64,000 bases of DNA from Aquamicrobium sp. (lineage in GTDB: Bacteria > Pseudomonadota > Alphaproteobacteria > Rhizobiales > Rhizobiaceae). Made by a program: the position numbers and the translations under genes. Where the stretch lies: NCBI RefSeq assembly GCF_023954335.1, contig NZ_JAMLIE010000005.1, forward strand, positions 1-64,000. Reading direction: 5' to 3'. The notes beneath the pieces are model-generated. The model searched no databases. It was given only the letters and a program-made list of their open reading frames with translations, and was not told where the DNA came from. Shown piece by piece: positions 34,085 through 44,097 of this stretch (position 1 is its first letter; every line of letters begins with the position of its first letter).

Positions 34085-34837
34085 TCAGGGGTCGAGCGAG
34101 AAGCGCAGCCCGGCATCGGGCTCGAACCCGCGCTGGATGATCCGCAGCTCGGCCATCACATGGCGGCTCGCCGCGGCCTCGGCCGCCGGCCCGTCGCCGG
34201 CGGCGATGGCCCCGGCCATGGCGCGGTGGTCGGCGCCGCGCGCCGCCCGCTCGGCCGCGTCGAAATGCGGGTAGTAGTAGAGCAGCAGCATGCGGCGGCC
34301 GTAGTCGAGCGTCAGGCTGTAGAAATTGGCGAGGAAGCCGTTGCCGCTCGCCTCGGCGATGGCACGGTGGAAGGCGAGGTCGGCGGCGACGACGGCGTCG
34401 GTTTCGTTCCCTGCGACGGCAGCCTCGTACTGCGCCCGCGCCGCCGCGATCCGGGCGATGTCGCCCTCGCCGCGCACTTCCGCCGCAAGGCGCGTCACGG
34501 CGCGCGACAGCAGCGCCAGCGTGTCGAAATACTCATGCGCGTTGCCCATCGAGTGCGGGGCGACGATGGCGCTGCGGCTCGGCAGGAACTGCACCAGCGC
34601 CTCGCGCGACAGCATCAGCAGCGCCTCGCGCACCGGCGTGCGCGACAGGCCGAACCGCGCCGCCAGCCCGACCTCGTCGATGGCGCTGCCGGGCTCGATC
34701 CTCAGCGTCAGGATGTCCTCGCGCATCTCCTCGTAGACGGCAGCGAAGCCGCGCTCGCGCCGGCGCGCCGTTCCCGTCGCCGCGTCCCCGTTGCCCACCC
34801 TGTTGCCGATGTCCTGCCCGTCCTGCGGCCGTTTCAT
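34085..34837 (-). CDS. GntR family transcriptional regulator (FadR/FCD type)
   Basis: A 250-residue GntR regulator. The winged helix is at about residues 30-100 (EEMREDILTLRIEPGSAIDEVGLAARFGLSRTPVREALLML), and the helical FCD ligand domain follows with the usual histidines (DLAFHRAIAEASGN, ASRHVM). The ATG at 34837 has SD GGGAG; the frame is open upstream into the promoter region. It is divergent from the dpp-type operon, with a palindrome between (34878-34893), so it probably represses both directions until an inducer binds. Confidence 0.9.
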   Translation of the reverse strand: MKRPQDGQDIGNRVGNGDAATGTARRRERGFAAVYEEMREDILTLRIEPGSAIDEVGLAARFGLSRTPVREALLMLSREALVQFLPSRSAIVAPHSMGNAHEYFDTLALLSRAVTRLAAEVRGEGDIARIAAARAQYEAAVAGNETDAVVAADLAFHRAIAEASGNGFLANFYSLTLDYGRRMLLLYYYPHFDAAERAARGADHRAMAGAIAAGDGPAAEAAASRHVMAELRIIQRGFEPDAGLRFSLDP

Positions 34838-34877
34838 GCCGGCTCCCGTTTCCCGCAGCCTCGAAAATCTCCATTGC

Positions 34878-34893
34878 ATAATGTTTGCATTAT
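34878..34893. promoter_or_regulatory. GntR-type operator in the divergent GntR/dpp promoter
   Basis: ATAATG-TTTG-CATTAT is a perfect 6-bp inverted repeat with a 4-bp spacer, within GCATAATGTTTGCATTATAG. It lies 41 nt before the GntR start and about 190 nt before the binding-protein start, the usual place for an autoregulatory FCD-type site. Confidence 0.6.
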
Positions 34894-35084
34894 AGTCTAG
34901 CTTCAAGTCTCCGGACAGGCCGCGCGCACCCGGCCCGTGAGAAAAGAGGCAGGTGGCGAACGGGCCGGTCGTGGCGCGTCGTGCGCCGGCTCGCGAGAAG
35001 CCGGAAAGACGTGGATGGGAGCGCTGTCTTCGGAACGGACCTGGCACGACGCCGGCCGAGGGGAGTCACAAGAGGAGAACGACC

Positions 35085-36680
35085 ATGAAACTGATGAAGG
35101 CGCTTTTGACCGCCACCGCGATGACCTTCGCCATCGCCGGCGCGGCCGAGGCCAAGACGCTGGTCTATTGCAGCGAAGGCTCGCCCGAAGGCTTCGACCC
35201 GGCCCCGTGGACGGCCGGAACGAGCTTCGACGCGTCCTCGCGCGCGATCTACAACCGGCTGATCGAGTTCGCCCCCGGCAGCACCGAGACCCAGCCCGGC
35301 CTCGCCGAGAGCTGGGAGACCTCGGACGACGGGATGGAGATCACCTTCCACCTGCGCCAGGGCGTCAAGTTCCACACCACGCCCTGGTTCACGCCGACGC
35401 GCGAGTTCAACGCCGACGACGTGATCTTCTCGTTCCAGCGCCAGCAGGACAAGTCCAGCCCCTGGTACGAATACACCGCCGGCATCGCCTGGGAGTATTT
35501 CGACTCCACCGGCATGGCCAGCGCCATCAAGGAGATCGTCCGCGTCGACGACCACACGGTCAAGTTCGTGCTGACCCGCGCCGACGCCACCATCCTCGCC
35601 ACCTTCCCGATGGACTTCGCCTCCATCATGTCGAAGGAATATGCCGACCAGCTCGACGCCGCCGGCACGCGCGAGCGGCTGAACACGCAACCCGTCGGCA
35701 CCGGCGCCTTCACCTTCGTCGACTACCAGCAGGACGCGGTGATCCGCTACCAGGCCTTCGCCGACTACTGGGACGGCAAGCAGCCGATCGACGACCTGAT
35801 CTTCGCCATCACCGTCGATCCGGGCGTGCGCCAGCAGAAGCTGGTGGCCGGCGAGTGCGACATCATCCCCTACCCCAACCCGGCCGACATCGAGGGCCTG
35901 AAGGGCAATTCCAACCTGACGGTGATGCAGCAGGAAGGCTTCAACATCGGCTATCTGGCCTACAACACCCGCCAGGCGCCGTTCGACAAGCCCGAGGTGC
36001 GCCGCGCGCTGAACAAGGCGATCAACAAGCAGGCGATCATCGACGCCGTGTTCCAGGGCACCGGCCAGGCGGCCGTCGCGCCGATCCCGCCGACCTCGTG
36101 GGGCTATAACGATGCGCTCGTCGACGATCCCTACGACCCCGAGGCGGCCAAGGCCGAGCTCGAGGCGGCGGGCGTCACCGGCCTCAAGATGAAGGTGTGG
36201 GCGATGCCGGTGCAGCGCCCCTACAACCCCAACGCGCGCCGCATGGCCGAGCTGATCCAGGCCGATTTCGCCGCGGTCGGCGTCGAGGTCGAGATCGTGT
36301 CGATGGAATGGGGCGAGTATCTGGCCCAGTCCTCGTCGGTCGACCGCGACGGCGCGGTGCTGCTCGGCTGGACCGGCGACAACGCCGACCCGGACAACTT
36401 CCTTTCCGTGCTGCTCGGCTGCGACGGCGTCGGCGCCAACAACCGCGCCCAGTGGTGCCACCAGCCCTATGAGGACCTGATCCAGAAGGCCAAGGTCACC
36501 TTCGACGAGGCCGAGCGCAAGGCGCTCTACGACGAGGCGCAGGTCATCTTCAAAGAGGAGGCGCCGTGGGCGACCATCGCCCATTCGATCGTCACCATGC
36601 CGATGCGCAACACGGTCCAGAACTTCAAGCAGGACCCGCTCGGCATCCATCGCTTCGTCGGCGTGGACAAGTCCGAGTAA
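35085..36680 (+). CDS. Dipeptide/oligopeptide-type ABC transporter substrate-binding protein (DppA-like)
   Basis: A 531-residue extracellular solute-binding protein of family 5. The signal peptide is MKLMKALLTATAMTFAIAGAAEA; the mature part starts KTLVYCSEGSPEGFDP, with the RAIYNRLIEF and SWETSDDGMEITFHLRQGVKFH motifs of DppA. The ATG at 35085 follows SD AGAGGAG. It is the first gene of a complete five-gene importer (binding protein, two permeases, two ATPases). The likely ligand is a dipeptide, supported by the divergent Xaa-Pro peptidase. Confidence 0.93.
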   Translation: MKLMKALLTATAMTFAIAGAAEAKTLVYCSEGSPEGFDPAPWTAGTSFDASSRAIYNRLIEFAPGSTETQPGLAESWETSDDGMEITFHLRQGVKFHTTPWFTPTREFNADDVIFSFQRQQDKSSPWYEYTAGIAWEYFDSTGMASAIKEIVRVDDHTVKFVLTRADATILATFPMDFASIMSKEYADQLDAAGTRERLNTQPVGTGAFTFVDYQQDAVIRYQAFADYWDGKQPIDDLIFAITVDPGVRQQKLVAGECDIIPYPNPADIEGLKGNSNLTVMQQEGFNIGYLAYNTRQAPFDKPEVRRALNKAINKQAIIDAVFQGTGQAAVAPIPPTSWGYNDALVDDPYDPEAAKAELEAAGVTGLKMKVWAMPVQRPYNPNARRMAELIQADFAAVGVEVEIVSMEWGEYLAQSSSVDRDGAVLLGWTGDNADPDNFLSVLLGCDGVGANNRAQWCHQPYEDLIQKAKVTFDEAERKALYDEAQVIFKEEAPWATIAHSIVTMPMRNTVQNFKQDPLGIHRFVGVDKSE

Positions 36681-36696
36681 CCGGACGATGATGCAT

Positions 36697-36725
36697 GGCG
36701 GGCGGGCCCTCTCGGCCCGCCCGCC
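36697..36725 (+). terminator. Stem-loop between DppA-like and DppB-like genes
   Basis: A perfect 12-bp GC stem (GGCGGGCGGGCC / GGCCCGCCCGCC) with a 5-nt loop, 17 nt after the binding-protein stop. There is no U-tract. It is likely to protect the binding-protein mRNA 3' end and reduce downstream expression. Confidence 0.62.
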
Positions 36726-36743
36726 GTCGCCTGCGGGGTCGCG

Positions 36744-37751
36744 ATGCTGCGTTTCACTCTTAGCCGCCTCATCCTGGTCGTCCCGACCTTCATCGGCATC
36801 ACGCTGATCGCCTTCATCTTCATCCGCATGCTGCCCGGCGACCCGGTGCTGCTGATGGCCGGCGAGCGCGGCGTCTCGCCCGAGCGCCATGCCGAGCTGA
36901 TGGCGCAGTTCGGCTTCGACAAGCCGATGTGGCGGCAATATGTCGACTATATCGGCCAGCTGCTCAAGGGCGACTTCGGCTCGTCCATCTCGACCAAGCG
37001 GCCGGTGCTCGATGACTTCATGCTGCTCTTCCCGGCAACGCTGGAGCTTTCGCTCTGCGCCATCATCGTCGCCGTCGTGCTCGGCATTCCCGCCGGCGTC
37101 TTCGCCGCGGTGAAACGCGGGACCTGGCTCGACCAGTCGATCATGGGCGTTGCCCTCGTCGGCTATTCGATGCCGATCTTCTGGTGGGGCCTGCTGCTCA
37201 TCATCTTCTTCTCCGGTTATCTCGGCTGGACACCGGTCTCGGGGCGCATCTCGCTGATGTACTTCTTCCCGCAGGTCACCGGTTTCATGCTGATCGACAG
37301 CCTGATCTCCGGGCAGGCGGGGGCGTTCAAATCGGCGCTGACCTACCTGATCCTGCCGACGGTCGTCCTTGCGACGATCCCGCTCGCCGTCATCGCCCGC
37401 CAGACCCGTTCGGCCATGCTCGAAGTGCTCGGCGAGGACTATGTCCGCACCGCCCGCGCCAAGGGCCTGCCGCCGTTCCGGGTCATCGGCGTGCATGCGC
37501 TGCGCAACGCGATGATCCCCGTCATCACCACGATCGGCCTTCAGGTCGGCGTGCTGCTCGCGGGCGCCATCCTTACCGAGACGATCTTCTCCTGGCCGGG
37601 CATCGGCAAGTGGATGGTCGACAGTGTCTTCAAGCGCGACTATGCCGTGGTGCAGGGTGGCTTGATGCTGATCGCTGCCGTCATCATGATCGTCAACCTC
37701 GTGGTCGACCTGCTTTACGGCTGGGTCAACCCGCGCGTGCGGCACAAGTGA
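36744..37751 (+). CDS. Dipeptide-type ABC transporter permease (DppB-like)
   Basis: A 335-residue permease. The N-terminal segment MLRFTLSRLILVVPTFIGITLIAFIFIRMLPGDPV is diagnostic of DppB/OppB. The coupling loop EVLGEDYVRTARAKGLPPFRVIGVHALRNA is present and the C-terminus ends in LVVDLLYGWVNPRVRHK. It is followed after 11 nt by the second permease gene. Confidence 0.94.
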   Translation: MLRFTLSRLILVVPTFIGITLIAFIFIRMLPGDPVLLMAGERGVSPERHAELMAQFGFDKPMWRQYVDYIGQLLKGDFGSSISTKRPVLDDFMLLFPATLELSLCAIIVAVVLGIPAGVFAAVKRGTWLDQSIMGVALVGYSMPIFWWGLLLIIFFSGYLGWTPVSGRISLMYFFPQVTGFMLIDSLISGQAGAFKSALTYLILPTVVLATIPLAVIARQTRSAMLEVLGEDYVRTARAKGLPPFRVIGVHALRNAMIPVITTIGLQVGVLLAGAILTETIFSWPGIGKWMVDSVFKRDYAVVQGGLMLIAAVIMIVNLVVDLLYGWVNPRVRHK

Positions 37752-37762
37752 AGGAGCGGACG

Positions 37763-38701
37763 ATGACGATGACCCCGCCCCCCGCCGCGCCCGAACCCGA
37801 TGCCGCCATCAAGCTCGACGCCGGCCCGGCCATGCAGCCGGTCTCGCCCTTCTTCGAGAACTGGCACTATTTCACCCGGAGCCGCGGCGCCGTCGTCGGC
37901 CTCGGCGTGTTCATGGCCATGGTCGCCATCGCCGTGCTGGCGCCGTGGATCGCGCCGCACGACCCGGCGGCTCAGTTTCGCGACGCGCTGCTGGTGCCGC
38001 CGGCCTGGACCGAGAACGGCCGCGCCGCGTTCCTGCTCGGCACAGACGCGGTCGGCCGCGACATCCTCTCGCGCCTCATCTACGGCGCGCGCTTCTCGCT
38101 CTTCATCGGTCTCGTCGTCGTGACGCTTTCGGTGGTCTCGGGTGTGCTGATCGGTCTTATCGCCGGCTATTTCCGCGGCAAGGTCGATACGTTCATCATG
38201 CGCATCATGGACATCATCCTGGCGTTCCCCTCGCTGCTGCTTGCCCTCGTGCTGGTGGCGGTTCTGGGGCCGGGCCTCTTGAACGCCATGATCGCCATCT
38301 CGCTCGTCAACCAGCCGCACTTCGTGCGCCTGACGCGCGCGGCCGTGATGACCGAGAAGTCGAAGGACTATGTCGTCGGCTCGAAGGTCGCGGGCGCCGG
38401 CACGCTGCGCCTGATGTTCCTCACCATCCTGCCGAATTGCCTCGCTCCACTCATCGTCCAGGCGACGCTCGCCTTCTCGGCGGCGATCCTCGACGCGGCG
38501 GCGCTCGGCTTCCTCGGCATGGGCGCGCAGCCGCCGACGCCGGAATGGGGCACGATGCTCGCCGAAGCGCGCGAATTCATCCAGCGCGCCTGGTGGGTCG
38601 TCACCTTCCCCGGCCTTGCCATCCTCATCACCGTGCTGGCCATCAACCTCATGGGTGACGGCCTGCGCGACGCCCTCGATCCCAAGCTGAAGCGGAGCTG
38701 A
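37763..38701 (+). CDS. Dipeptide-type ABC transporter permease (DppC-like)
   Basis: A 312-residue permease with the DppC/OppC layout: a soluble N-terminal arm, a first helix at GAVVGLGVFMAMVAIAVLAPWIAPHDP, the LLGTDAVGRDILSRLIYGARFSL motif, the coupling loop and the C-terminal VLAINLMGDGLRDALDPKLKRS. The ATG at 37763 has SD AAGGAG. The downstream ATPase gene starts 5 nt after its stop codon. Confidence 0.94.
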   Translation: MTMTPPPAAPEPDAAIKLDAGPAMQPVSPFFENWHYFTRSRGAVVGLGVFMAMVAIAVLAPWIAPHDPAAQFRDALLVPPAWTENGRAAFLLGTDAVGRDILSRLIYGARFSLFIGLVVVTLSVVSGVLIGLIAGYFRGKVDTFIMRIMDIILAFPSLLLALVLVAVLGPGLLNAMIAISLVNQPHFVRLTRAAVMTEKSKDYVVGSKVAGAGTLRLMFLTILPNCLAPLIVQATLAFSAAILDAAALGFLGMGAQPPTPEWGTMLAEAREFIQRAWWVVTFPGLAILITVLAINLMGDGLRDALDPKLKRS

Positions 38702-38706
38702 CGATC

Positions 38707-39542
38707 ATGGCGCTGCTCGAAATCCGCAACCTCACCGTGTCGTTCGAGACCGCTGCCGGCCGCTTCCACGCCGTGAAAGGGCTCGACATCTCGGTCGATG
38801 CCGGCGAGGTGCTGGCCATCGTCGGCGAATCCGGCTCCGGCAAGTCGGTGGCGATGCTGGCGGTGATGGGCCTGCTGCCGCCGACGGCGGACGTCAGCGC
38901 CGACGCGATGCTGTTCGAGGGCCGCGATATCCTGAAACTGTCGCCGGCCGAGCGCCGCCGCCTCTCCGGCCGCGACATGGCGATGATCTTCCAGGAGCCG
39001 ATCGCCAGCCTCAATCCCTGCTTCACCGTCGGCTTCCAGATCATGGAGACGCTGGCGCGCCACACGCCCCTCGACGCCGCCGCGCGCAAGCGCCGGGCGA
39101 TCGAGCTGCTCGACGCCGTCGGCATCCCCGCCCCCGAGGCGCGGCTTTCCTCCTTCCCGCACCAGATGTCGGGCGGCCAGTGCCAGCGCGTCATGATCGC
39201 CATCGCCACCGCCTGCAACCCGCGCCTGCTGATCGCCGACGAGCCGACCACCGCGCTCGACGTCACCATCCAGAAGCAGATCCTCGACCTGCTGCTGCGG
39301 CTCCAGATCGAGAACGGCATGGCGCTCGTCCTCATCACCCACGACATGGGCGTGGTCGCCGAGACCGCCGACCGCGTGGTCGTCCAGTATCGCGGCAGCA
39401 AGATGGAGGACGCGGACGTGCTCTCGCTGTTCGAAAACCCGCAGAACCCCTATACGAGCGCGCTGCTCGCCGCCCTGCCAGAGAATGCCGGAGACGGGCG
39501 GCTGCCCACCGTCGCCGCCACCGCGAGCTGGGAGACGCCGGC

Positions 39543-39546
<4 letters not shown>
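38707..39546 (+). CDS. Dipeptide-type ABC transporter ATP-binding protein (DppD-like)
   Basis: A 279-residue ATPase with Walker A (GESGSGKSV), Q-loop (MIFQEPIASLNPCFTVGFQ), signature (MSGGQCQRVMIAIA), Walker B (LLIADEPTTALD) and H-loop (ITHDMG). Members usually carry a C-terminal oligopeptide-type extension with cysteines for an Fe-S cluster; here the protein ends early (LPTVAATASWETPA), so the extension is truncated compared with DppD of about 320 residues. Overlaps the next gene by ATGA. Confidence 0.93.
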
Positions 39547-40385
<839 letters not shown>

Positions 40386-40484
40386 GCGCTGGCGGCGACG
40401 AAGCCGCAAATCTCTCCGTCCCTGCGTCATGCCCGGGCCTGTCCCGAAGCATCTGCAATCTGCGGACCGAGGCATCGTTGTCGA

Positions 40485-40517
40485 CGGCGAAGGCCCCCGG
40501 CGAGGAGGCCTTCGCCG
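40485..40517. terminator. Bidirectional hairpin between convergent DppF-like and LivK-like genes
   Basis: A perfect 11-bp stem (CGGCGAAGGCC / GGCCTTCGCCG) with an 11-nt loop, placed 10 nt from the stop codon of the minus-strand binding protein. It lies in the 141-bp convergent gap and probably serves as a shared terminator, although neither side has a U-tract. Confidence 0.6.
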
Positions 40518-40526
40518 GTCCGGAAG

Positions 40527-41627
40527 CTAGTTCTCCAGATAGTCGTACTTGCCGGCCTTCCACTCGTAGATGACGTAGCCGGGCAGCTTGACGTCGCCCT
40601 TGTCGTCGAAGCCCGACTCGCCGAGCACGGTCTTGAAGGTGCCTTCGTTCAGCGCCTTGACCACCGCGTCGAACTCGGTCGTGCCGGCGGTGTTGGCCGC
40701 CTCGGCCCAGGCCTGCACCGAGGCGTAGGTGTAGAGCACGTAGCCTTCCGGCTCGACGCCCTTGGCACGGAACTGCTCGACCAGCGGCGCGGCGTCCGGG
40801 TTCTTGCGCGGGTCGGGCGAGAAGGTCATCAGCGTGCCTTCGCCGGACTCGCCGGTGATCGCCCAGTATTCCTCCGTCGTCAGGCCGTCGCCGGACATCA
40901 GCACCGTGTCCATGCCCTGCTCGCGCATCTGGCGGGCGATCAGCCCGGCCTCGGTGTGGTATCCGCCGACATGCAGCACGCCGACGCCCTCGGCCTTCAG
41001 CTTGGAGACGAGCGCGGTGTAGTCCTTCTCGCCGGCGGTGTAGGCCTCGTAGAGCGCCGGCTTGCCGCCCGCCGCCTCATAGGCCGCCATGGTCGCGTCG
41101 GCGAGGCCCTGGCCGTAGGCGGTCTTGTCGTGGATGAACGCCACCTTCTTGTCCGGGAACCGCTCGTGGATGAACTGGCCGGCGATCTCGCCCTGCTGGT
41201 CGTCGCGGCCGCACATGCGGAAGATGCCGGGGCCGGGGCGCTCGTCGGTATAGACCGGGTTGGTCGAGGCCGGCGAGATCTGGATGATGCCTTCCTCGGC
41301 ATAGACGGCCGAGGCCGGGATCGACGAGCCCGAGCAGAAATGGCCGGCGACGAGGACGACGCCGGAGCCCGCGAACTGGTTGGCGACCGCGACAGCCTGC
41401 TTCGGGTCGCAGGCGTCGTCGCCGATCTCGAGCTTCAACTGCTCGCCATTGACGCCGCCGGCGGCGTTGATGTGCTCGACCGCGAGCTCGGCGCCCGCCT
41501 TCATCTGCGCGCCGAACGAGGCGTACTGCCCGGTCATCGGACCGGCGGTGGCGATCTTGATCTCGGCCCAGGCCGGACCGGCGACGACGACGCCCAGCAT
41601 GGTGCTGGCTGCAAGAATCCGTTTCAT
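40527..41627 (-). CDS. Branched-chain amino acid-type ABC substrate-binding protein (LivK-like), orphan
   Basis: A 366-residue type I periplasmic binding protein. Signal peptide MKRILAASTMLGVVVAGPAWA; the mature start EIKIATAGPMTGQYASFGAQMKAGAELAVEHINAAGG is the standard LivJ/LivK opening. No permease or ATPase genes accompany it, so it must use a Liv-type importer encoded elsewhere. As the last gene of the dgdA/mutase operon it probably binds the pathway substrate, plausibly a branched amino acid such as 2-aminoisobutyrate (inference). An in-frame ATG at 41639 is an alternative start. Confidence 0.9.
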   Translation of the reverse strand: MKRILAASTMLGVVVAGPAWAEIKIATAGPMTGQYASFGAQMKAGAELAVEHINAAGGVNGEQLKLEIGDDACDPKQAVAVANQFAGSGVVLVAGHFCSGSSIPASAVYAEEGIIQISPASTNPVYTDERPGPGIFRMCGRDDQQGEIAGQFIHERFPDKKVAFIHDKTAYGQGLADATMAAYEAAGGKPALYEAYTAGEKDYTALVSKLKAEGVGVLHVGGYHTEAGLIARQMREQGMDTVLMSGDGLTTEEYWAITGESGEGTLMTFSPDPRKNPDAAPLVEQFRAKGVEPEGYVLYTYASVQAWAEAANTAGTTEFDAVVKALNEGTFKTVLGESGFDDKGDVKLPGYVIYEWKAGKYDYLEN

Positions 41628-41703
41628 GTCCACTCCCATTGGCACCTTCTCCTGAGGTGCGGCGCCGGCGGGTGCCTTCTCCCGGCGGCCGCAATCCATT
41701 GCG

Positions 41704-43335
41704 CTACCGCTCGCCCCGGTCGAAGGTGCCGGGGCCGGGCCCCTTCTTCTTCAGCTCGGTGCGGGCGATCTTCTCGGTCGGGGTCCGCGGCAGCGGCGCA
41801 TCGACGATCTCGATGTAGCGCGGCACCATGTGCCGCGGCGCGTGGGCGCGGAAATGGGCGAGGAGGCCGGCGGCATCGACGGCCGAGCCCTCGCGCCGCA
41901 TCGCCACGACCATGATGTCCTCCTCGGTGAACTCGGACGGCACGCCGAACGCCGCGCTCTCGACGATGTCGGCATGGGCCTCGGCGACGTGCTCGACCTC
42001 GTAGGCCGAGATGTTCTCGCCGCGCCGGCGGATCGCCTCGTTGAGGCGGTGGCGGAAATGGAGCCAGCCGTCCTCGTCCATGAAGCCGGCATCGCCCGAG
42101 TGATACCAGAGGTTGCGCAGGGTCTGCACGGTGCGCGCCTCGTCGCCGTAATAGCCGGAGAACATGGTCCAGCTCTTCCTCGGCCGGGCGACGATCTCGC
42201 CGACCGTGCCGGGCGGCAGCGGATTGTCGGCCTCGTCGACGACCGCCACCTCCCAGTCGGGATGGGGCCGCCCGCACGCGCCCGGCTTCGTCTCGTCGAC
42301 GGTGTCGAGGGTGACAAAGCTGGTCTCGGTCTGGCCGTAGCCGGTGACGAGCCGCATGGCGAAGCGGCGCTCGAACGCCGCCTTGTCCGGCACCATGGGG
42401 ATGCACTGGGCGACGCGCACGGGATTGCCGGCGTCGTCGGCGCACTCGGGCATCTTCATCAGGATGGCGGCCATCGCGCCGAGGAGGTTGGTCGCCGTCG
42501 CGCCGCTGGCGCGGACCTCGCCCCAGAACCGGCTGGCGCTGAAGCGCTCGACCAGCGTCGCCCGCGTGCCGTGGATCAGCGGCAGGTAGACGCCGAACAT
42601 CTGCGCGTCGGTGTGGAACAGCGGCAGCGGCGAGAAATAGCTGTCCGCGCCGGTGTAGCCGAGATTCATCGCCATCGCCGCCGCCCAGGAATAGCAATGG
42701 TGATGCGACATCAGCGCGCCCTTGGCCGGCCCGGTCGTGCCCGAGGTGTAGAGGATCGCGATCGGGTGCGAGTAATGGACGTCGACCGGGTCGAGATCGG
42801 CGCGCGGCGACAGGCATTCGCCGAAGGCGACGACCCGGCCGACCCTCACGCCCGCCGCGCGCGCGTCGGCCGCATCGCCGTCGACCACGACGAGGGTGCG
42901 AAAAGAGGGAAGGCGCGCCTCGACCTTCGCGATCTCGTCCAGCACGCTCGCATGGGCGATGACGAGACCGGCGCCGCACTTGCCGATGTTATGGCAGAGG
43001 AAATCGCCCTTCAGCTCCGGGTTGATCGGCACCTCGATGGCGCCGAGCGCCGACAGCGCGAACCACGACAGGACGCAATCCATGCCGTTGGGCAGGACCA
43101 TCGCCACGCGGTCGAACTGGGCGACGCCGAGCGCGCGCAAGCCGTTGGCCAGACGGCTGGAGAGGGTGAACATCTCCTCGAAGCTCGCCGTGCGGCCGCA
43201 TATGTCGATGAACGGCGCCGCGCCCAGCCGCTCGGCCTGAAGGCGCAGGATCTTCGGCAGAACCCGGTTGTCGATGTCGTCGTGCCCGCCGGGGACGAGC
43301 GGCACGGAGGGGATGTCGGCGAGGTCGATCCGCAC
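41704..43335 (-). CDS. AMP-dependent acyl-CoA synthetase, CaiC-like; candidate 2-hydroxyisobutyryl-CoA ligase
   Basis: A 543-residue adenylate-forming ligase starting at GTG 43335, two bases after the hydratase stop codon. Motifs: ILYTSGTTGPAKGA (P-loop), TGYGQTE, YHSGDAGF, FRHRLNEAIRRRGENISAYEVEH, and the late catalytic lysine in PRTPTEKIART. It makes an acyl-CoA and AMP from a carboxylic acid. Sitting directly downstream of the mutase genes, it would supply the CoA ester for the mutase; in known 2-hydroxyisobutyrate degraders a ligase gene also neighbours the mutase genes. Substrate assignment is inference. Confidence 0.88.
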   Translation of the reverse strand: MRIDLADIPSVPLVPGGHDDIDNRVLPKILRLQAERLGAAPFIDICGRTASFEEMFTLSSRLANGLRALGVAQFDRVAMVLPNGMDCVLSWFALSALGAIEVPINPELKGDFLCHNIGKCGAGLVIAHASVLDEIAKVEARLPSFRTLVVVDGDAADARAAGVRVGRVVAFGECLSPRADLDPVDVHYSHPIAILYTSGTTGPAKGALMSHHHCYSWAAAMAMNLGYTGADSYFSPLPLFHTDAQMFGVYLPLIHGTRATLVERFSASRFWGEVRASGATATNLLGAMAAILMKMPECADDAGNPVRVAQCIPMVPDKAAFERRFAMRLVTGYGQTETSFVTLDTVDETKPGACGRPHPDWEVAVVDEADNPLPPGTVGEIVARPRKSWTMFSGYYGDEARTVQTLRNLWYHSGDAGFMDEDGWLHFRHRLNEAIRRRGENISAYEVEHVAEAHADIVESAAFGVPSEFTEEDIMVVAMRREGSAVDAAGLLAHFRAHAPRHMVPRYIEIVDAPLPRTPTEKIARTELKKKGPGPGTFDRGER

Positions 43336-43337
43336 GG

Positions 43338-44087
43338 TCAGAACTCTTTCGCCCGCGCCTGCGCCTCGGCCGAGAGGAAGCCGCGCACGGTCTGCGCCGT
43401 CTCGCGTTCCATCGCCTCGGCGAGGGAGGAGTGGAAGCCTTCGTTGATGGCGTGCTTGGCGGCGGCGACCGCCTCGGCGGGGCGCGTCGCGACGGCCTGT
43501 GCCAGCGCGCGGGCGCGCGCCAGCAACTCGCCCTCGGGAACCAGCTTCCAGGCGATGCCGAGCTCGAGCGCCCGTTGGGCATCCTGGCGCTCGCCGAGGA
43601 TCAGCAGCTCCTTGGTCGTCTGCGGCCCGGCCTGCTTGGTCAGCAGCGCGGTGACGCCGCCGGTGACGAAGAAGCCGTAGCCGACCTCGGGGAAGAACCA
43701 GCGGGTAGTGTCGGCGAACAGCCGGAAATCGCAGTTGACGACCCATTCGAGCGCGCCGCCGACGCACCAGCCATGCACCGCGGCGATGACGATCTTGCGC
43801 GAGCCCATGATCTGGCGGGTGATGCCCTGGATGGCCTCGACCCAGTCCTGCGTCGCCGCCTCGGATCCGGTTTGGGCGTCGAGGTCCTTCAGGTCGTCGC
43901 CGGAGCAGAACGCCCTGCCCTCGCCGTGCAGGACGATGGCGCGCACCGCCTCGTCCGCCTCGGCCGCGGCCAGCGCCGCGGAAAGATCGTCGACGAGCGC
44001 CCGGTTCATGGCGTTGAGCCGGTCCGGCCGGTTGAGCCTGAGCCAGGCGACGGCTCCCTCGGTCGTCGCGACGACTGTCCCGTTCAT
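43338..44087 (-). CDS. Enoyl-CoA hydratase/isomerase family protein
   Basis: A 249-residue crotonase-family enzyme. The oxyanion segment is GRAFCSGDDLKDLD (about residues 57-70), and both catalytic acids are present, in VGGALEWVVNCDF and FFPEVGYGFF, unlike the paralogue at 11237. It would interconvert an enoyl-CoA and a 3-hydroxyacyl-CoA. Downstream of the mutase by 10 nt, it fits handling of the 3-hydroxybutyryl-CoA expected from 2-hydroxyisobutyryl-CoA (inference). Confidence 0.9.
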   Translation of the reverse strand: MNGTVVATTEGAVAWLRLNRPDRLNAMNRALVDDLSAALAAAEADEAVRAIVLHGEGRAFCSGDDLKDLDAQTGSEAATQDWVEAIQGITRQIMGSRKIVIAAVHGWCVGGALEWVVNCDFRLFADTTRWFFPEVGYGFFVTGGVTALLTKQAGPQTTKELLILGERQDAQRALELGIAWKLVPEGELLARARALAQAVATRPAEAVAAAKHAINEGFHSSLAEAMERETAQTVRGFLSAEAQARAKEF

Positions 44088-44097
44088 GAATGTCTCC

